From Rhodococcus sp. 14-2483-1-2 (lineage in GTDB: Bacteria > Actinomycetota > Actinomycetes > Mycobacteriales > Mycobacteriaceae): a stretch of DNA of 64,000 bases. Location of the stretch: positions 310,001 through 374,000 of the forward strand of contig NZ_NPFW01000021.1 of the NCBI RefSeq assembly GCF_002259405.1, in the 5' to 3' direction. Under the pieces are notes generated by a model, which did no database searches, was not told where the DNA came from, and worked only from the letters and a program-made list of their open reading frames with translations. Shown here piece after piece: positions 1 to 8,662 of the stretch (position 1 is its first letter; each line of letters opens with the position of its first letter). A program made the translations under genes and the position numbers.

Positions 1-954
1 CACCAGCAGCCCGGCGAGCGGCATTGACGCCGCGACGAGCACGATGACACCGGCCGCAGTCCAGGTGACCGAACTCTGACTGAATCCGCCTTCGCGCACC
101 AGATGGATACCGATGTAGGTGAGCACCATGTATCCGGTCGCGTTCTGAGCCACACCCAGTCCGAAAACCTGCAGAACCTGCTTGGGATGAGTGCGAAGTA
201 GTTCGGTCAACGGTGCCTTCGCCACCTCGTTTTCCGCGGCTGCATGGACGAACTGCGGGGTGTCTTCGATTCGCGTGCGGGTCCAGAGACAGAACAGCAC
301 CAGGGGGATGCCGAGCAGGAACGGAATTCGCCAGCCCCAGCTGGTCATCTGCGCGTCGGTGGTGAGTGTGGAGGTGATCGCCACGGCGATGGCCGCGAGT
401 GCGAAACCGCTGTTGCTACCCAGTGCGACGAAGGACGCACCGAGCCCCTTGCGTTTTTCGCCGACCGTCTCGTAGACGTATGTGAGCGCGCCTCCGAGTT
501 CTCCACCGGCCGAGAAGCCCTGGACCAGACGGGCGATGACCAACAGGATCGGCGCGAGAACCCCCGCGTTCTCGTAGGTGGGGAGGAAGGCCATCAGTGC
601 ACTGCCGACGCCCATGAGCAGAACAGAGAACAATAAGGCGCGCTTGCGCCCGTGTCTGTCACCGAGGCGGCCGAAGAAGATTCCGCCGATCGGACGCATC
701 AGGTAGGCAGATGCGAAGACGGCCAGACTCGCGAGCAACGACGCAGTCGGGTCGTCGCCGGGGAAGAACAATGGGCTGACGACGACCGCGAGGTAGGCGT
801 AGACGGTGAGGTCGTAATACTCGACGATGGTGCCGACCGTGGCAGCGAGTACGCCACGGCGTCTGGTCTGCTCAGGGGTGCGAATGGTGGCCACGGACTG
901 CTCCGATTCTGTGTGCGACGGCGACGAGGGGGCGAGATCTGCACGTGTCGTCAC
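1..954 (-). CDS. MHS-family MFS carrier, C-terminus cut by window edge
   Basis: Reading leftward from GTG at 954, an open frame runs 318 codons off the window edge. The protein has a polar N-terminus of about 33 residues, then the start of an MFS core (GTIVEYYDLTVYAYLA), followed by a DRHGRKRA loop between helices 2 and 3. This is the arrangement of metabolite:H+ symporters (ProP/ShiA/KgtP group), which move small organic acids or betaines across the inner membrane. The substrate cannot be told. An in-frame GTG at 894 has a better ribosome site (GGAG six bases upstream) and may be the true start. A perfect palindrome lies just upstream of the 954 start. Confidence 0.85.
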   Translation of the reverse strand, partial: MTTRADLAPSSPSHTESEQSVATIRTPEQTRRRGVLAATVGTIVEYYDLTVYAYLAVVVSPLFFPGDDPTASLLASLAVFASAYLMRPIGGIFFGRLGDRHGRKRALLFSVLLMGVGSALMAFLPTYENAGVLAPILLVIARLVQGFSAGGELGGALTYVYETVGEKRKGLGASFVALGSNSGFALAAIAVAITSTLTTDAQMTSWGWRIPFLLGIPLVLFCLWTRTRIEDTPQFVHAAAENEVAKAPLTELLRTHPKQVLQVFGLGVAQNATGYMVLTYIGIHLVREGGFSQSSVTWTAAGVIVLVAASMPLAGLLV

Positions 955-957
955 ACC

Positions 958-969
958 TTAACCGGTTAA
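958..969. promoter_or_regulatory. Perfect 12-bp palindrome TTAACCGGTTAA, possible operator
   Basis: TTAACCGGTTAA is perfectly symmetric with a central CpG and lies 3 bases before the GTG at 954. Central-CpG palindromes of this kind are typical of LacI/GalR-family operators. No such regulator is in the window, so the assignment to a regulator is inference. Confidence 0.4.
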
Positions 970-1177
970 ATGTGTACATACTTCGAAATAGTGAACAAGA
1001 ATTAAAGTAACTATCCTACGGTCGACGTAGCTGCCGGCGATCCGGTTGAGAGATGTTCGCGCGCACTGTTTTCGGTGGCACCAGCGGGCATGAACACGGC
1101 AACGGTCCACACCGATTGCGCTACCGCCACGAGGAAACCCGAGCGCACAAGGGAGTGGAGCAGTCGCGCCGCGAGGT

Positions 1178-2119
1178 TCAGTGCCGGAGCGCGTCGACCA
1201 GCGCACGCGCCACATCTGTGCCCGAACGCCAGGCGCTCTCCACTCGGGGCACTCCGGACTCGCACCACTGATCGCCCGCCGAACCGACGAAGCGTCCGTC
1301 CTGCTCGCGAAGCGCGAAGTTGGAATCGTGCTGCGCTGCGGGCTTGGCGAAGGTCCACCGATGAGCGTGGGTCCATGTGGGTTGCGTGGATGCGACGGAC
1401 AATTCGCGAAGGGCGTCGACAACTGGGGCGATCGCACCGTCGGGGTCGTCGAGATGCTGCTGCGCTCGTTCCGACGTGGTGTGCACCACCAGAACCGGAG
1501 CGCCGTCTCCGCGGCGTGCACCGTCGTCGACGACAAAATCAATATCGGGATGATCGTTGACGAACGCTGCGTCCCGGAAGGGAATGTCGAGCACGTCGAA
1601 CCCACACGCCACCGAGATGACGGGTACGTAGTCGACCGCATCGGGAATTGTGGTCAGTCGCATCGCCTGAGGATCCGGCATGGCGAGCACGACGTGGCCG
1701 TCGGGCAATGCGGTCAACTCGGTGGAATGTTCGATGTCGAAGCCCTCGAGCATGTTTCGTACCAGCGATCGCAGACCGTTCGGGGTAGCCCAGCGAACCG
1801 GTCCGGTCGTTGTGCACGGTGCCGTGGCGGGCTTGAGGATGCCGAACGTGTTGGCCCACTGGCGCGCCAATCCACCCGACTCCCACTCGGCGACCACCGT
1901 CGAGAATTCCTGATCTCGGACGGTGAAGTAGCCGGCACCCAAGTCGACGCGACGGCCGTGCAACTCCGGCGATGACATCCGCCCACCCGGAGCTCGGCCT
2001 CGGTCGACGATGCGGAACGGCACGTCTGCGCCGCGAAGAACCCGCGCGCAGGCCGCACCGGCTATGCCCGCACCGACGATGGTGACCGGATCGGTGATGC
2101 TGCCCGCTTCGGAGTTCAT
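1178..2119 (-). CDS. FAD/NAD(P)-binding oxidoreductase, renalase/amine-oxidase-like
   Basis: The 313-residue protein starts at ATG 2119 (MNSEAGSITDP) and opens with a Rossmann dinucleotide motif, VGAGIAGAACARVL. An acidic-end strand (FRIVDRGRAPGGRMSS) follows, typical of FAD-dependent amine oxidase and renalase-like flavoproteins. The C-terminal half has the expected late FAD-contact segment (GRFVGSAGDQW). An upstream extension is open but has no better start. The gene stands alone, divergent from the amino-acid permease at 2224, with about 100 bases between starts. The substrate is unknown. It is probably a soluble enzyme. Confidence 0.75.
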   Translation of the reverse strand: MNSEAGSITDPVTIVGAGIAGAACARVLRGADVPFRIVDRGRAPGGRMSSPELHGRRVDLGAGYFTVRDQEFSTVVAEWESGGLARQWANTFGILKPATAPCTTTGPVRWATPNGLRSLVRNMLEGFDIEHSTELTALPDGHVVLAMPDPQAMRLTTIPDAVDYVPVISVACGFDVLDIPFRDAAFVNDHPDIDFVVDDGARRGDGAPVLVVHTTSERAQQHLDDPDGAIAPVVDALRELSVASTQPTWTHAHRWTFAKPAAQHDSNFALREQDGRFVGSAGDQWCESGVPRVESAWRSGTDVARALVDALRH

Positions 2120-2223
2120 CGGTCCAGTATGCCCGGATTTGCGCCAATATCTCTGTACCACCGGCTGTCTGGACATATCGGTCACCCGCTGCGTCCGCGT
2201 CCACATTGTGTTCGACTACAGGG

Positions 2224-3624
2224 ATGGCCATTACGGAGAAGCCGGACACCGGCGAGAACGGACTCGGTACCAGCCTGAAACCACGGCACGTGACGATGAT
2301 TTCGATAGCCGGAGTCATCGGCGCGGGATTGTTCGTGGGTTCGGCCAACGCCATCGCCACGGCAGGCCCGGCAGTGCTGCTGGCGTACCTGTTCGCGGGC
2401 ACGCTCGTGATCTTGGTGATGCGCATGCTGGGGGAGATGGCAACGGCCAATCCCGACACCGGCTCGTTCTCCACGTATGCCACACGCGCGCTCGGGCATT
2501 GGGCCGGATTCTCGGTCGGATGGCTCTACTGGTGGTTCTGGGTGTTGGTGATCCCGGTCGAAGCCACCGCGGCTGCTTCCATTCTCACCAACTGGCTCGG
2601 CGGAGCCCAGTGGATGTGGGCACTGCTCATCGTCATCGCCCTCACCGCGACCAACCTGATCAGCGTCGGCAACTACGGCGAATTCGAGTTCTGGTTCGCC
2701 CTGGTGAAGGTCGTGGCGATCATCGCGTTCATAGGCCTCGGCATCGCCGCCATCCTGGGGTGGCTACCCGATTCGGAAGTCAGTGGTGTGGACCAACTCT
2801 GGGCCTCGGGCGGATTCATGCCCCTCGGGTTCGGTGCGGTGATCGCGGCCATGCTGACGACGATGTTCTCGTTCATGGGCTCGGAAATCGTCACCATCGC
2901 CGCTGCCGAATCCAAGGACCCGGCAAAGGGAATCACCCGCGCCACCAACTCGGTCATCTGGCGAATCTCGATCTTCTACTTCGGTTCCATCTTCGTCATC
3001 GTCGCGCTGGTGCCCTGGAACGAACTGGATCCCAATACGGGCTCGTACCAATTCGTACTGTCCAAGATGGGAATCCCGCACGCCGAGACCATCATGGACA
3101 TCGTCATCCTGACTGCCGTCGCGTCGTGCCTGAACTCTGCGCTCTACACCGCGTCGCGCATGCTGTATTCGCTCGGCGATCGAGGTGACGCACCCCGGGC
3201 GGTCAAGAAGATCACCACGAACGGGGTGCCGTGGGTCGCGGTGATCGCCTCGATGGTGCTCGGGTTCCTCGCCGTCATCGGAAACTACATCCTGCCCGAG
3301 AAACTCTTCACCTACCTGCTGGCGACCACCGGGGCCGTCGCGCTCTTCGTCTACCTCGCCATCGCCAGCAGCCAGCTGGTGCTGCGGCGTCAACTCGACC
3401 GCGACGACGAACGCCCTGCCGTTCGGATGTGGCTGTACCCGTGGTTGACCTACCTGGCCATCGGGTTCATCGTGTTCGTCCTGGTGATGATGGTGGTGCG
3501 GCCGGAGCAGCGGTCGTCGATTCTGCTCTCGGCCGTCCTCGCCGCAGTGACCGTGATCGGCGGAATCCTGGTGCAACGCCGAAATACGCGGCGCGACACT
3601 GTCGCCGCCCGCGCATCGGAGTGA
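2224..3624 (+). CDS. APC-superfamily amino-acid permease (AnsP/GabP type)
   Basis: The protein is 466 residues with about 12 hydrophobic helices. The N-terminal signature SIAGVIGAGLFVGSANAI is the unwound helix-1 substrate site of AAT-family permeases (AnsP, GabP, CycA). Length matches the family. It would import an amino acid or GABA by proton symport. ATG 2224 is chosen; a TTG six codons upstream (2206) is also in frame. It ends 6 bases before the convergent iron alcohol dehydrogenase. Because the next cluster degrades semialdehydes, a GABA or beta-alanine substrate is possible, but that is inference. Confidence 0.85.
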   Translation: MAITEKPDTGENGLGTSLKPRHVTMISIAGVIGAGLFVGSANAIATAGPAVLLAYLFAGTLVILVMRMLGEMATANPDTGSFSTYATRALGHWAGFSVGWLYWWFWVLVIPVEATAAASILTNWLGGAQWMWALLIVIALTATNLISVGNYGEFEFWFALVKVVAIIAFIGLGIAAILGWLPDSEVSGVDQLWASGGFMPLGFGAVIAAMLTTMFSFMGSEIVTIAAAESKDPAKGITRATNSVIWRISIFYFGSIFVIVALVPWNELDPNTGSYQFVLSKMGIPHAETIMDIVILTAVASCLNSALYTASRMLYSLGDRGDAPRAVKKITTNGVPWVAVIASMVLGFLAVIGNYILPEKLFTYLLATTGAVALFVYLAIASSQLVLRRQLDRDDERPAVRMWLYPWLTYLAIGFIVFVLVMMVVRPEQRSSILLSAVLAAVTVIGGILVQRRNTRRDTVAARASE

Positions 3625-3630
3625 GTGCAA

Positions 3631-4797
3631 CTAGACCCCCGCGTACACCTGCCGGTACAGATCGACGATCTGTTCGGTGGTCGGCACGACCGGATTGTTT
3701 CCCGGGCTGCCCGACGCGAGTGCCTGCTCGGCCATGAGTGGCAGCAGCTCGTCCCACTTGGCCTTGTCGATACCGAAGGTCTCCGGAGTCGGAACCTCCA
3801 CCTCACGACACAGTGTGACGATCGCATCCTGCAGCTTGCCACCGGCAACCTGATCCGAATCGCTTTCCGACGCCGCGCCCAGTGCGCGTGCGCAGTCGGC
3901 GTAACGTGCCGGTGCCCCGTCGATCGAGAATGCCGTGACGGCAGGCAACAGCATGGCGTTGGACAGCCCGTGTGCAACATGGAAGTGCGCGCCGATCGGT
4001 CGACTCATGCCGTGGACCAGACAGACACTCGCATTGGAGAATGCCATGCCGGCCTGCGTCGAGGCATGCATCATCGCCTCGCGCGCCTGCCGGTCGTCGC
4101 CGTCCCGATACGCCCGCAGCAACGACGTCCCGATCGTGCGAATCGCACTGAGCGCCAAACCGTCGGAGATGGGGTTGGCCTTCTTACTGACGTACGCCTC
4201 GATGGCGTGGGTCAGTGCATCGACACCGGTATCGGCCGTCAGACGCGCAGGCATCGACATGGTCAGCTCGAAGTCGATGATCGATGCGATCGGGAGAAAC
4301 GACAGCCCGGGGCACAGCATCTTCTCGTCCGAGGCGACGTCGGTGATGATGGTGAACTGAGTTGCCTCCGAACCACTTCCGGCCGTGGTGGGGATGGCGA
4401 TGATCGGTAGGGCCGGGCCGGTCGACAGCACGGGAGCCTTGAAGTCCCGCATCGTGCCGCCCTGCACCGCGAGAATGGCCAACGCCTTGGCCGTGTCCAT
4501 CGGACTGCCACCGCCGAAGCCGATGATCGAATCGGCCGAATGCTGCTGCACCGCTTCGAGACCGGCGACCAACGAATCGGTCGTCGGATCCGGAACGGTG
4601 CCCGAGAACAATGCAGGCGTCTTACCGGCCTCGGCCATGATCTTCATCAAACGATCCGCCGAGCCGTTGCCGGCCATGAACGCATCGGTGACGAGCAACG
4701 GCCGAGACACGTCGAGGTCGGTCAGAACGGTCCCCAGCTCCTCGACGGCACCGCCGCCCAGCTTGAGAAACCGAGGAAACGAAATATTGGCAACCAT
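3631..4797 (-). CDS. Iron-containing alcohol dehydrogenase
   Basis: This 388-residue protein is of normal length for group III Fe-ADHs. It shows the NAD(P)-binding FGGGSPMDTAKA loop, the TTAGSGSE motif, and the metal-ligand regions DALTHAIEAY and HGMSRPIGAHFHVAHG. Family members oxidise primary alcohols, 1,3-propanediol or 4-hydroxybutyrate-type hydroxyacids to aldehydes. ATG 4797 starts the conserved region. It lies 29 bases downstream of mmsA on the same strand, so the two are probably one transcript. The dehydrogenase would then make the aldehyde that MmsA converts to an acyl-CoA. The true substrate is not determinable. Confidence 0.87.
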   Translation of the reverse strand: MVANISFPRFLKLGGGAVEELGTVLTDLDVSRPLLVTDAFMAGNGSADRLMKIMAEAGKTPALFSGTVPDPTTDSLVAGLEAVQQHSADSIIGFGGGSPMDTAKALAILAVQGGTMRDFKAPVLSTGPALPIIAIPTTAGSGSEATQFTIITDVASDEKMLCPGLSFLPIASIIDFELTMSMPARLTADTGVDALTHAIEAYVSKKANPISDGLALSAIRTIGTSLLRAYRDGDDRQAREAMMHASTQAGMAFSNASVCLVHGMSRPIGAHFHVAHGLSNAMLLPAVTAFSIDGAPARYADCARALGAASESDSDQVAGGKLQDAIVTLCREVEVPTPETFGIDKAKWDELLPLMAEQALASGSPGNNPVVPTTEQIVDLYRQVYAGV

Positions 4798-4826
4798 GGT
4801 GTGCTCCTTCGCGGTGTCTTCGGAAC

Positions 4827-6320
4827 TCAGCTGTTTTCGGGGAAGCCGAGGTTGATGCCGCCGTGGCTGGGGTCGAGCCAGCGACTTGTGACAGCTTTGC
4901 CGCGGGTGAAGAAGTGGACACCCTCGGTGCCGTGTGCGTGGCTGTCGCCGAAGAGGGAGTTCTTCCACCCGCCGAAGCTGTAGTACGCCATGGGAACCGG
5001 GATCGGCACGTTGATGCCGACCATGCCGACCTCGACCTCGTTCTGGAAGCGTCGGGCCGCCCCACCATCGTTGGTGAAGATGGCGGTGCCATTGCCGTAC
5101 GGGTTCTCGTTGATCAGTCGAAGGGCGTCGTCGTAGGTCTCGACGCGGACGACCGAGAGGACCGGTCCGAAGATCTCGTCGGTGTAGACGCTCATGTCGG
5201 GCGTCACGTTGTCGATGAGGGTGGGCCCGAGCCAGAATCCGTCGGTGCCGCCGTCGGGCTGGACGGTACGTCCGTCGACGACGAGGGTGGCCCCGTCTGC
5301 TTCGCCTGCATCGACGTACGAGGCGACCTTGTCACGGTGGGCCTTGGTGACGAGCGGTCCCATGTCTGCCCCGCGGGTTCCGTCACCGGTGACCAGCGGA
5401 GTGGTGCGCTCGGCGATCTTGGCCACGAGTTCGTCGGCGATGTTCCCGACAGCGACGAGTGCGGAGATGGCCATGCACCGTTCGCCTGCGGAGCCGAAAC
5501 CGGCGTTGACCATGGCGTCGGCGGCGAGGTCGAGATCTGCATCGGGGAGCACGACGGCGTGGTTCTTGGCCCCGCCGAGGGCCTGGACGCGCTTTCCGTT
5601 GGCGGTGCCGGTGGAGTAGACGTACTGGGCGATGGGGGTGGAGCCGACGAAGGAGACCGACTTGATCTTCTTGTTCTCGAGAAGCTCGTCGACGGCCACC
5701 TTGTCGCCCTGAAGGACGTTGAACACGCCGTCGGGCAGGCCCGCCTCGGCCCAGAGCCGGGCGAGCCAAATGCTGGCGCTCGGGTCCTTCTCCGAGGGCT
5801 TGAGTACCACGGTGTTGCCGGCCGCGATGGCGATGGGGAAGAACCACATCGGGACCATGGCCGGAAAGTTGAAGGGGGAGATGATCGCTACCGGTCCGAG
5901 CGGTTGACGGATGGAGTAGACGTCCACGCCGGTCGACGCGTTCTCGGTGTACCCACCCTTGAGCAGATGCGCCATGCCGCAGGCGAATTCGACGATTTCC
6001 TGGCCGCGGGAGATCTCGCCGAGTGCATCGGAGAGGACCTTCCCATGCTCGGCGGTGATGATCTCGGCGAGCTCGTTCTTCCGCGCGTTCAACAGCTCTC
6101 GGAACGAGAACAGGACAGAGGTCCGCTTGGCGAGGGAAGTATCGCGCCACGCCGGGAATGCGGCTGCGGCCGCGTCGATGACCGCGCGGGCGTCGCCGGG
6201 ATCGGCCAGGGTGAGGGTGCCGGTGACCTCGCCGGTAGCGGGGTTCGCGACGGGGGCGGTCCGGTCGGAGCTACCGGAATAAGTCTTTCCATCGAGCCAG
6301 TGCGCAATGACGTCGGTCAA
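4827..6320 (-). CDS. mmsA: CoA-acylating methylmalonate-semialdehyde dehydrogenase
   Basis: The 497-residue aldehyde dehydrogenase has the MmsA pattern: IISPFNFPAMVPMWFFP, the cofactor-binding FVGSTPIAQYV, and the catalytic cysteine (Cys282) in GERCMA. MmsA enzymes convert methylmalonate or malonate semialdehyde with CoA and NAD+ to propionyl- or acetyl-CoA in valine, beta-alanine or inositol breakdown. The chosen start is TTG 6320, because GGAAGGA lies seven bases before it and the family's N-terminus begins there. It heads an operon with the Fe-ADH and is divergent from a LysR regulator 112 bases away. Confidence 0.88.
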   Translation of the reverse strand: MTDVIAHWLDGKTYSGSSDRTAPVANPATGEVTGTLTLADPGDARAVIDAAAAAFPAWRDTSLAKRTSVLFSFRELLNARKNELAEIITAEHGKVLSDALGEISRGQEIVEFACGMAHLLKGGYTENASTGVDVYSIRQPLGPVAIISPFNFPAMVPMWFFPIAIAAGNTVVLKPSEKDPSASIWLARLWAEAGLPDGVFNVLQGDKVAVDELLENKKIKSVSFVGSTPIAQYVYSTGTANGKRVQALGGAKNHAVVLPDADLDLAADAMVNAGFGSAGERCMAISALVAVGNIADELVAKIAERTTPLVTGDGTRGADMGPLVTKAHRDKVASYVDAGEADGATLVVDGRTVQPDGGTDGFWLGPTLIDNVTPDMSVYTDEIFGPVLSVVRVETYDDALRLINENPYGNGTAIFTNDGGAARRFQNEVEVGMVGINVPIPVPMAYYSFGGWKNSLFGDSHAHGTEGVHFFTRGKAVTSRWLDPSHGGINLGFPENS

Positions 6321-6397
6321 CGTTCGATCCTTCCATCGGTGTGTCTCGAGTCTCACTTGTACGGATGCACATGTCAAAGGCCAAAACCGCAGATCGC

Positions 6398-6413
6398 TGT
6401 GCAGAAATGCACA
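6398..6413. promoter_or_regulatory. Dyad TGTGCA-N4-TGCACA in the mmsA/lysR divergent promoter
   Basis: TGTGCA GAAA TGCACA is a perfect 6+6 inverted repeat in the 112-base gap, 19 bases before the LysR-type start at 6433. LysR regulators usually bind such interrupted dyads in the divergent region and repress themselves. A partial copy (GATGCACATG) lies near 6364. Assignment to this regulator is inference. Confidence 0.55.
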
Positions 6414-6432
6414 CCGGCGATAGTCTCGGTGG

Positions 6433-7329
6433 GTGTTCAACGCAGACCATCTCCGCTACTTCCTCGAAGTGTCGAGGACCGGGCGTCTGACCGACGCCTC
6501 GCACACTCTCGGTGTGGACCACACCACCGTCGGTCGGCGCATCACGGCGCTCGAGAAATCGGCCGGGCAGCGCCTGTTCGACAGAACGCCGTCGGGTTGG
6601 CGACTCACCGAGGCGGGTCGACGCCTCGTCGGATATGCAGAGACCGTCGAATCGACACTCATCGCCGCCTTCGAGGATCAGACCTCCGACACCGGCTCCC
6701 TGCGAGGGACCGTGCGCATCGCGGCCCCGGACGGTTTCGGAGCGTTCGTCCTTACACCGAAGCTCGGCGTACTGCGAGACAAGCATCCGGATCTCGACAT
6801 CGAACTGGTCACCGCCACCGAGCACAACTCATTGGCCACCAGGGAATTCGACATCGCCATCACGTTGGAGCGACCGTCGCCGCGATTCGTCGTCACTCGC
6901 AGATTGGCGACGTACTCCCTCGAGCTCTACGCTGCCGCACAGTATCTCGCCGCGATGCCGCCTATCGATACCGTCGACGATCTGCGAGAACACACGCTGA
7001 TCTCGTACGTCGACGCGCTGCTCGACGTGGCACCGCTGCGAATCCTGGATGCGATCCTGCCGGAGGGCCGCGCGCAGATTCAGACCAACAACATCACCGG
7101 GCAGTGGATCGCGGCGAGATCCGGGGTGGGAATTGCGCCCTTGCCCAGCTACATCGGTCAGCCCGACGAGGCCCTCGCGTCGGTGTTGCCCGGCGTCGTC
7201 TCGGTCGAACGGACGTATTGGACGGTGGTTCCGCGAGAGCTGACCGGTCTGGCGCGGGTGAAGGTCGTCGACGAATTCCTCCGGTCGGTCGTGACCGACG
7301 AACAGCATCTCTTTCCTGTGCCGCAGTAA
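6433..7329 (+). CDS. LysR-family transcriptional regulator
   Basis: The 298-residue protein has an N-terminal winged helix-turn-helix (DHLRYFLEVSRTGRLTDASH, then GRRITALEKSAGQRLFDRT) and a C-terminal periplasmic-binding-like effector domain, which is normal LysR size. The start is GTG 6433. It is divergent from mmsA-adh and most simply controls that operon in response to a pathway acid or semialdehyde. In Pseudomonas, LysR regulators next to mmsA respond to 3-hydroxypropionate, so a similar ligand is possible. That ligand is inference from gene neighbourhood. Confidence 0.88.
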   Translation: MFNADHLRYFLEVSRTGRLTDASHTLGVDHTTVGRRITALEKSAGQRLFDRTPSGWRLTEAGRRLVGYAETVESTLIAAFEDQTSDTGSLRGTVRIAAPDGFGAFVLTPKLGVLRDKHPDLDIELVTATEHNSLATREFDIAITLERPSPRFVVTRRLATYSLELYAAAQYLAAMPPIDTVDDLREHTLISYVDALLDVAPLRILDAILPEGRAQIQTNNITGQWIAARSGVGIAPLPSYIGQPDEALASVLPGVVSVERTYWTVVPRELTGLARVKVVDEFLRSVVTDEQHLFPVPQ

Positions 7330-7461
7330 CGACGGGCGAAGTGCACAGTCCGAGAGTGCCGGTGGCCGTTGACATTTGGACGTTCCGATGAGACGCGCGT
7401 CTCGTGATGACGGACACACGTGACGCCGACCTCAAAGGAGTGGGAAACGGCGAAGATAGGG

Positions 7462-7476
7462 GTAACAATCTGTTAC
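7462..7476. promoter_or_regulatory. Dyad GTAACA-ATC-TGTTAC upstream of a small membrane protein
   Basis: This perfect 6-3-6 inverted repeat lies 46 bases before the ATG at 7522. A second hairpin, ATCCGCG-GA-CGCGGAT at 7483-7498, follows directly. Together they occupy the presumed promoter or leader of the 39-residue ORF. The binding protein is unknown. Confidence 0.35.
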
Positions 7477-7521
7477 AGACACATCCGCGGACGCGGATCC
7501 ACTCGAGATTCTGGGGGAATC

Positions 7522-7641
7522 ATGACACTGTTCGTAATGGCAACTGTCGGCTTCGTCGGTATGGCAATCGCACTGCTCAACGACGGTAGCGACATGAATT
7601 TCCGCGGTCGCCAGCTGGCGGGCGCGTACCGCCAACGCTGA
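7522..7641 (+). CDS. Small single-helix membrane protein, 39 residues
   Basis: ATG 7522 is preceded by a strong GGGGGAA ribosome site at the right spacing. The product has one hydrophobic segment (LFVMATVGFVGMAIALL) followed by a polar, arginine-containing tail, so it probably sits in the membrane with the tail inside. I recognise no family. Support comes from the ribosome site, the well-formed helix and the dyad upstream. The small size leaves real doubt. It lies 52 bases before cobD on the same strand. Confidence 0.45.
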   Translation: MTLFVMATVGFVGMAIALLNDGSDMNFRGRQLAGAYRQR

Positions 7642-7693
7642 GTCCGGCATACCGAATTCCTGCGCCGGGTGCGCAGTTGGCAAGATCCGTGGG

Positions 7694-8662
7694 ATGTGGA
7701 CACACCCCCGAGCGACCGGCTTACTGGTCGGCTACGGCCTCGATCGAGTGTTCGCAGACCCGCAACGCTGGCACCCGGTTGCAGGATTCGGCACCACGGC
7801 GCTGCGCGTCGAACACGTCCTGTATCGCGATAGTCGAGCGCTGGGCGTCGTCCACGCAGTCGCGCTGATCGGCTCGGTGACCGCACTCGGCGTCGGGTCG
7901 AGTCGGGTGGCCGGTCGGGTGGGTGCACCTGCCGAGGTCGCTCTGGTCGCGGCCGCTACCTGGGCCGCCCTGGGAGGCACGTCCCTGTCGAAGGTGGGTC
8001 GGCAGATGGCGGACCACCTCGACAACGACGACCTCGAGAGCGCACGCGCGCTGCTGCCGTCACTGTGCGGTCGGGATCCGGAACCACTCGACTCCGACGG
8101 CCTCGCACGCGCCGCACTGGAGTCCATCGCGGAGAACACGTCCGACGCGACGGTCGGAGTGCTGGTGTGGGGAGCACTGGCCGGGGTGCCGGGGATTCTG
8201 GCCTACCGAGCGAGCAACACGCTCGACGCGATGGTCGGGTACCGGTCTCCGAAATATCTGCGTTTCGGTTGGGCCGCAGCACGAATCGACGACGTTCTGA
8301 ACCTGCTACCGGCTCGCGTCACCGGCGTGGCGACGGTTGTCGCAGCGCCCTCGGTGCAGGGTTCGCCCGCCCGAGCCCTGAAGATGTGGCGACGCGACGC
8401 CGCGCAGCACCCCAGCCCCAACGCAGGCGTTGCGGAGGCGTCGGCTGCCGGGGCACTGGGGCTGCAGCTCGGCGGCAGAACGCAGTATCGACACGGCGTG
8501 GAGATCAGGCCGACACTCGGTGACGGCCACGCGCCGACAGCACGCGATCTTCGTCGATCGGTCGCACTGTCGAGCCGAGTGCAGGAACTGTCTGCGGTCG
8601 CGTCAGCGATTCTTGCCGTAGCGATCGGCCAGGCGAGGATCCGACGGCGTCGTCTCGCGTGA
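7694..8662 (+). CDS. cobD: Adenosylcobinamide-phosphate synthase CobD/CbiB
   Basis: The 322-residue membrane protein opens with the family pattern GLLVGYGLDRVFADPQRWHPV and contains ESIAENTSDATVGVL, the hallmark CbiB stretch, plus RASNTLDAMVGY. CobD attaches aminopropanol phosphate to adenosylcobyric acid in the cobalamin pathway at the inner membrane. Its position beside SURF1, ptpA and a CobC-like aminotransferase matches M. tuberculosis Rv2236c. The last 60 bases overlap the end of the oppositely oriented SURF1 gene. The partner enzymes CobU, CobS and CobT are 40 kb away in this window. Confidence 0.92.
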   Translation: MWTHPRATGLLVGYGLDRVFADPQRWHPVAGFGTTALRVEHVLYRDSRALGVVHAVALIGSVTALGVGSSRVAGRVGAPAEVALVAAATWAALGGTSLSKVGRQMADHLDNDDLESARALLPSLCGRDPEPLDSDGLARAALESIAENTSDATVGVLVWGALAGVPGILAYRASNTLDAMVGYRSPKYLRFGWAAARIDDVLNLLPARVTGVATVVAAPSVQGSPARALKMWRRDAAQHPSPNAGVAEASAAGALGLQLGGRTQYRHGVEIRPTLGDGHAPTARDLRRSVALSSRVQELSAVASAILAVAIGQARIRRRRLA

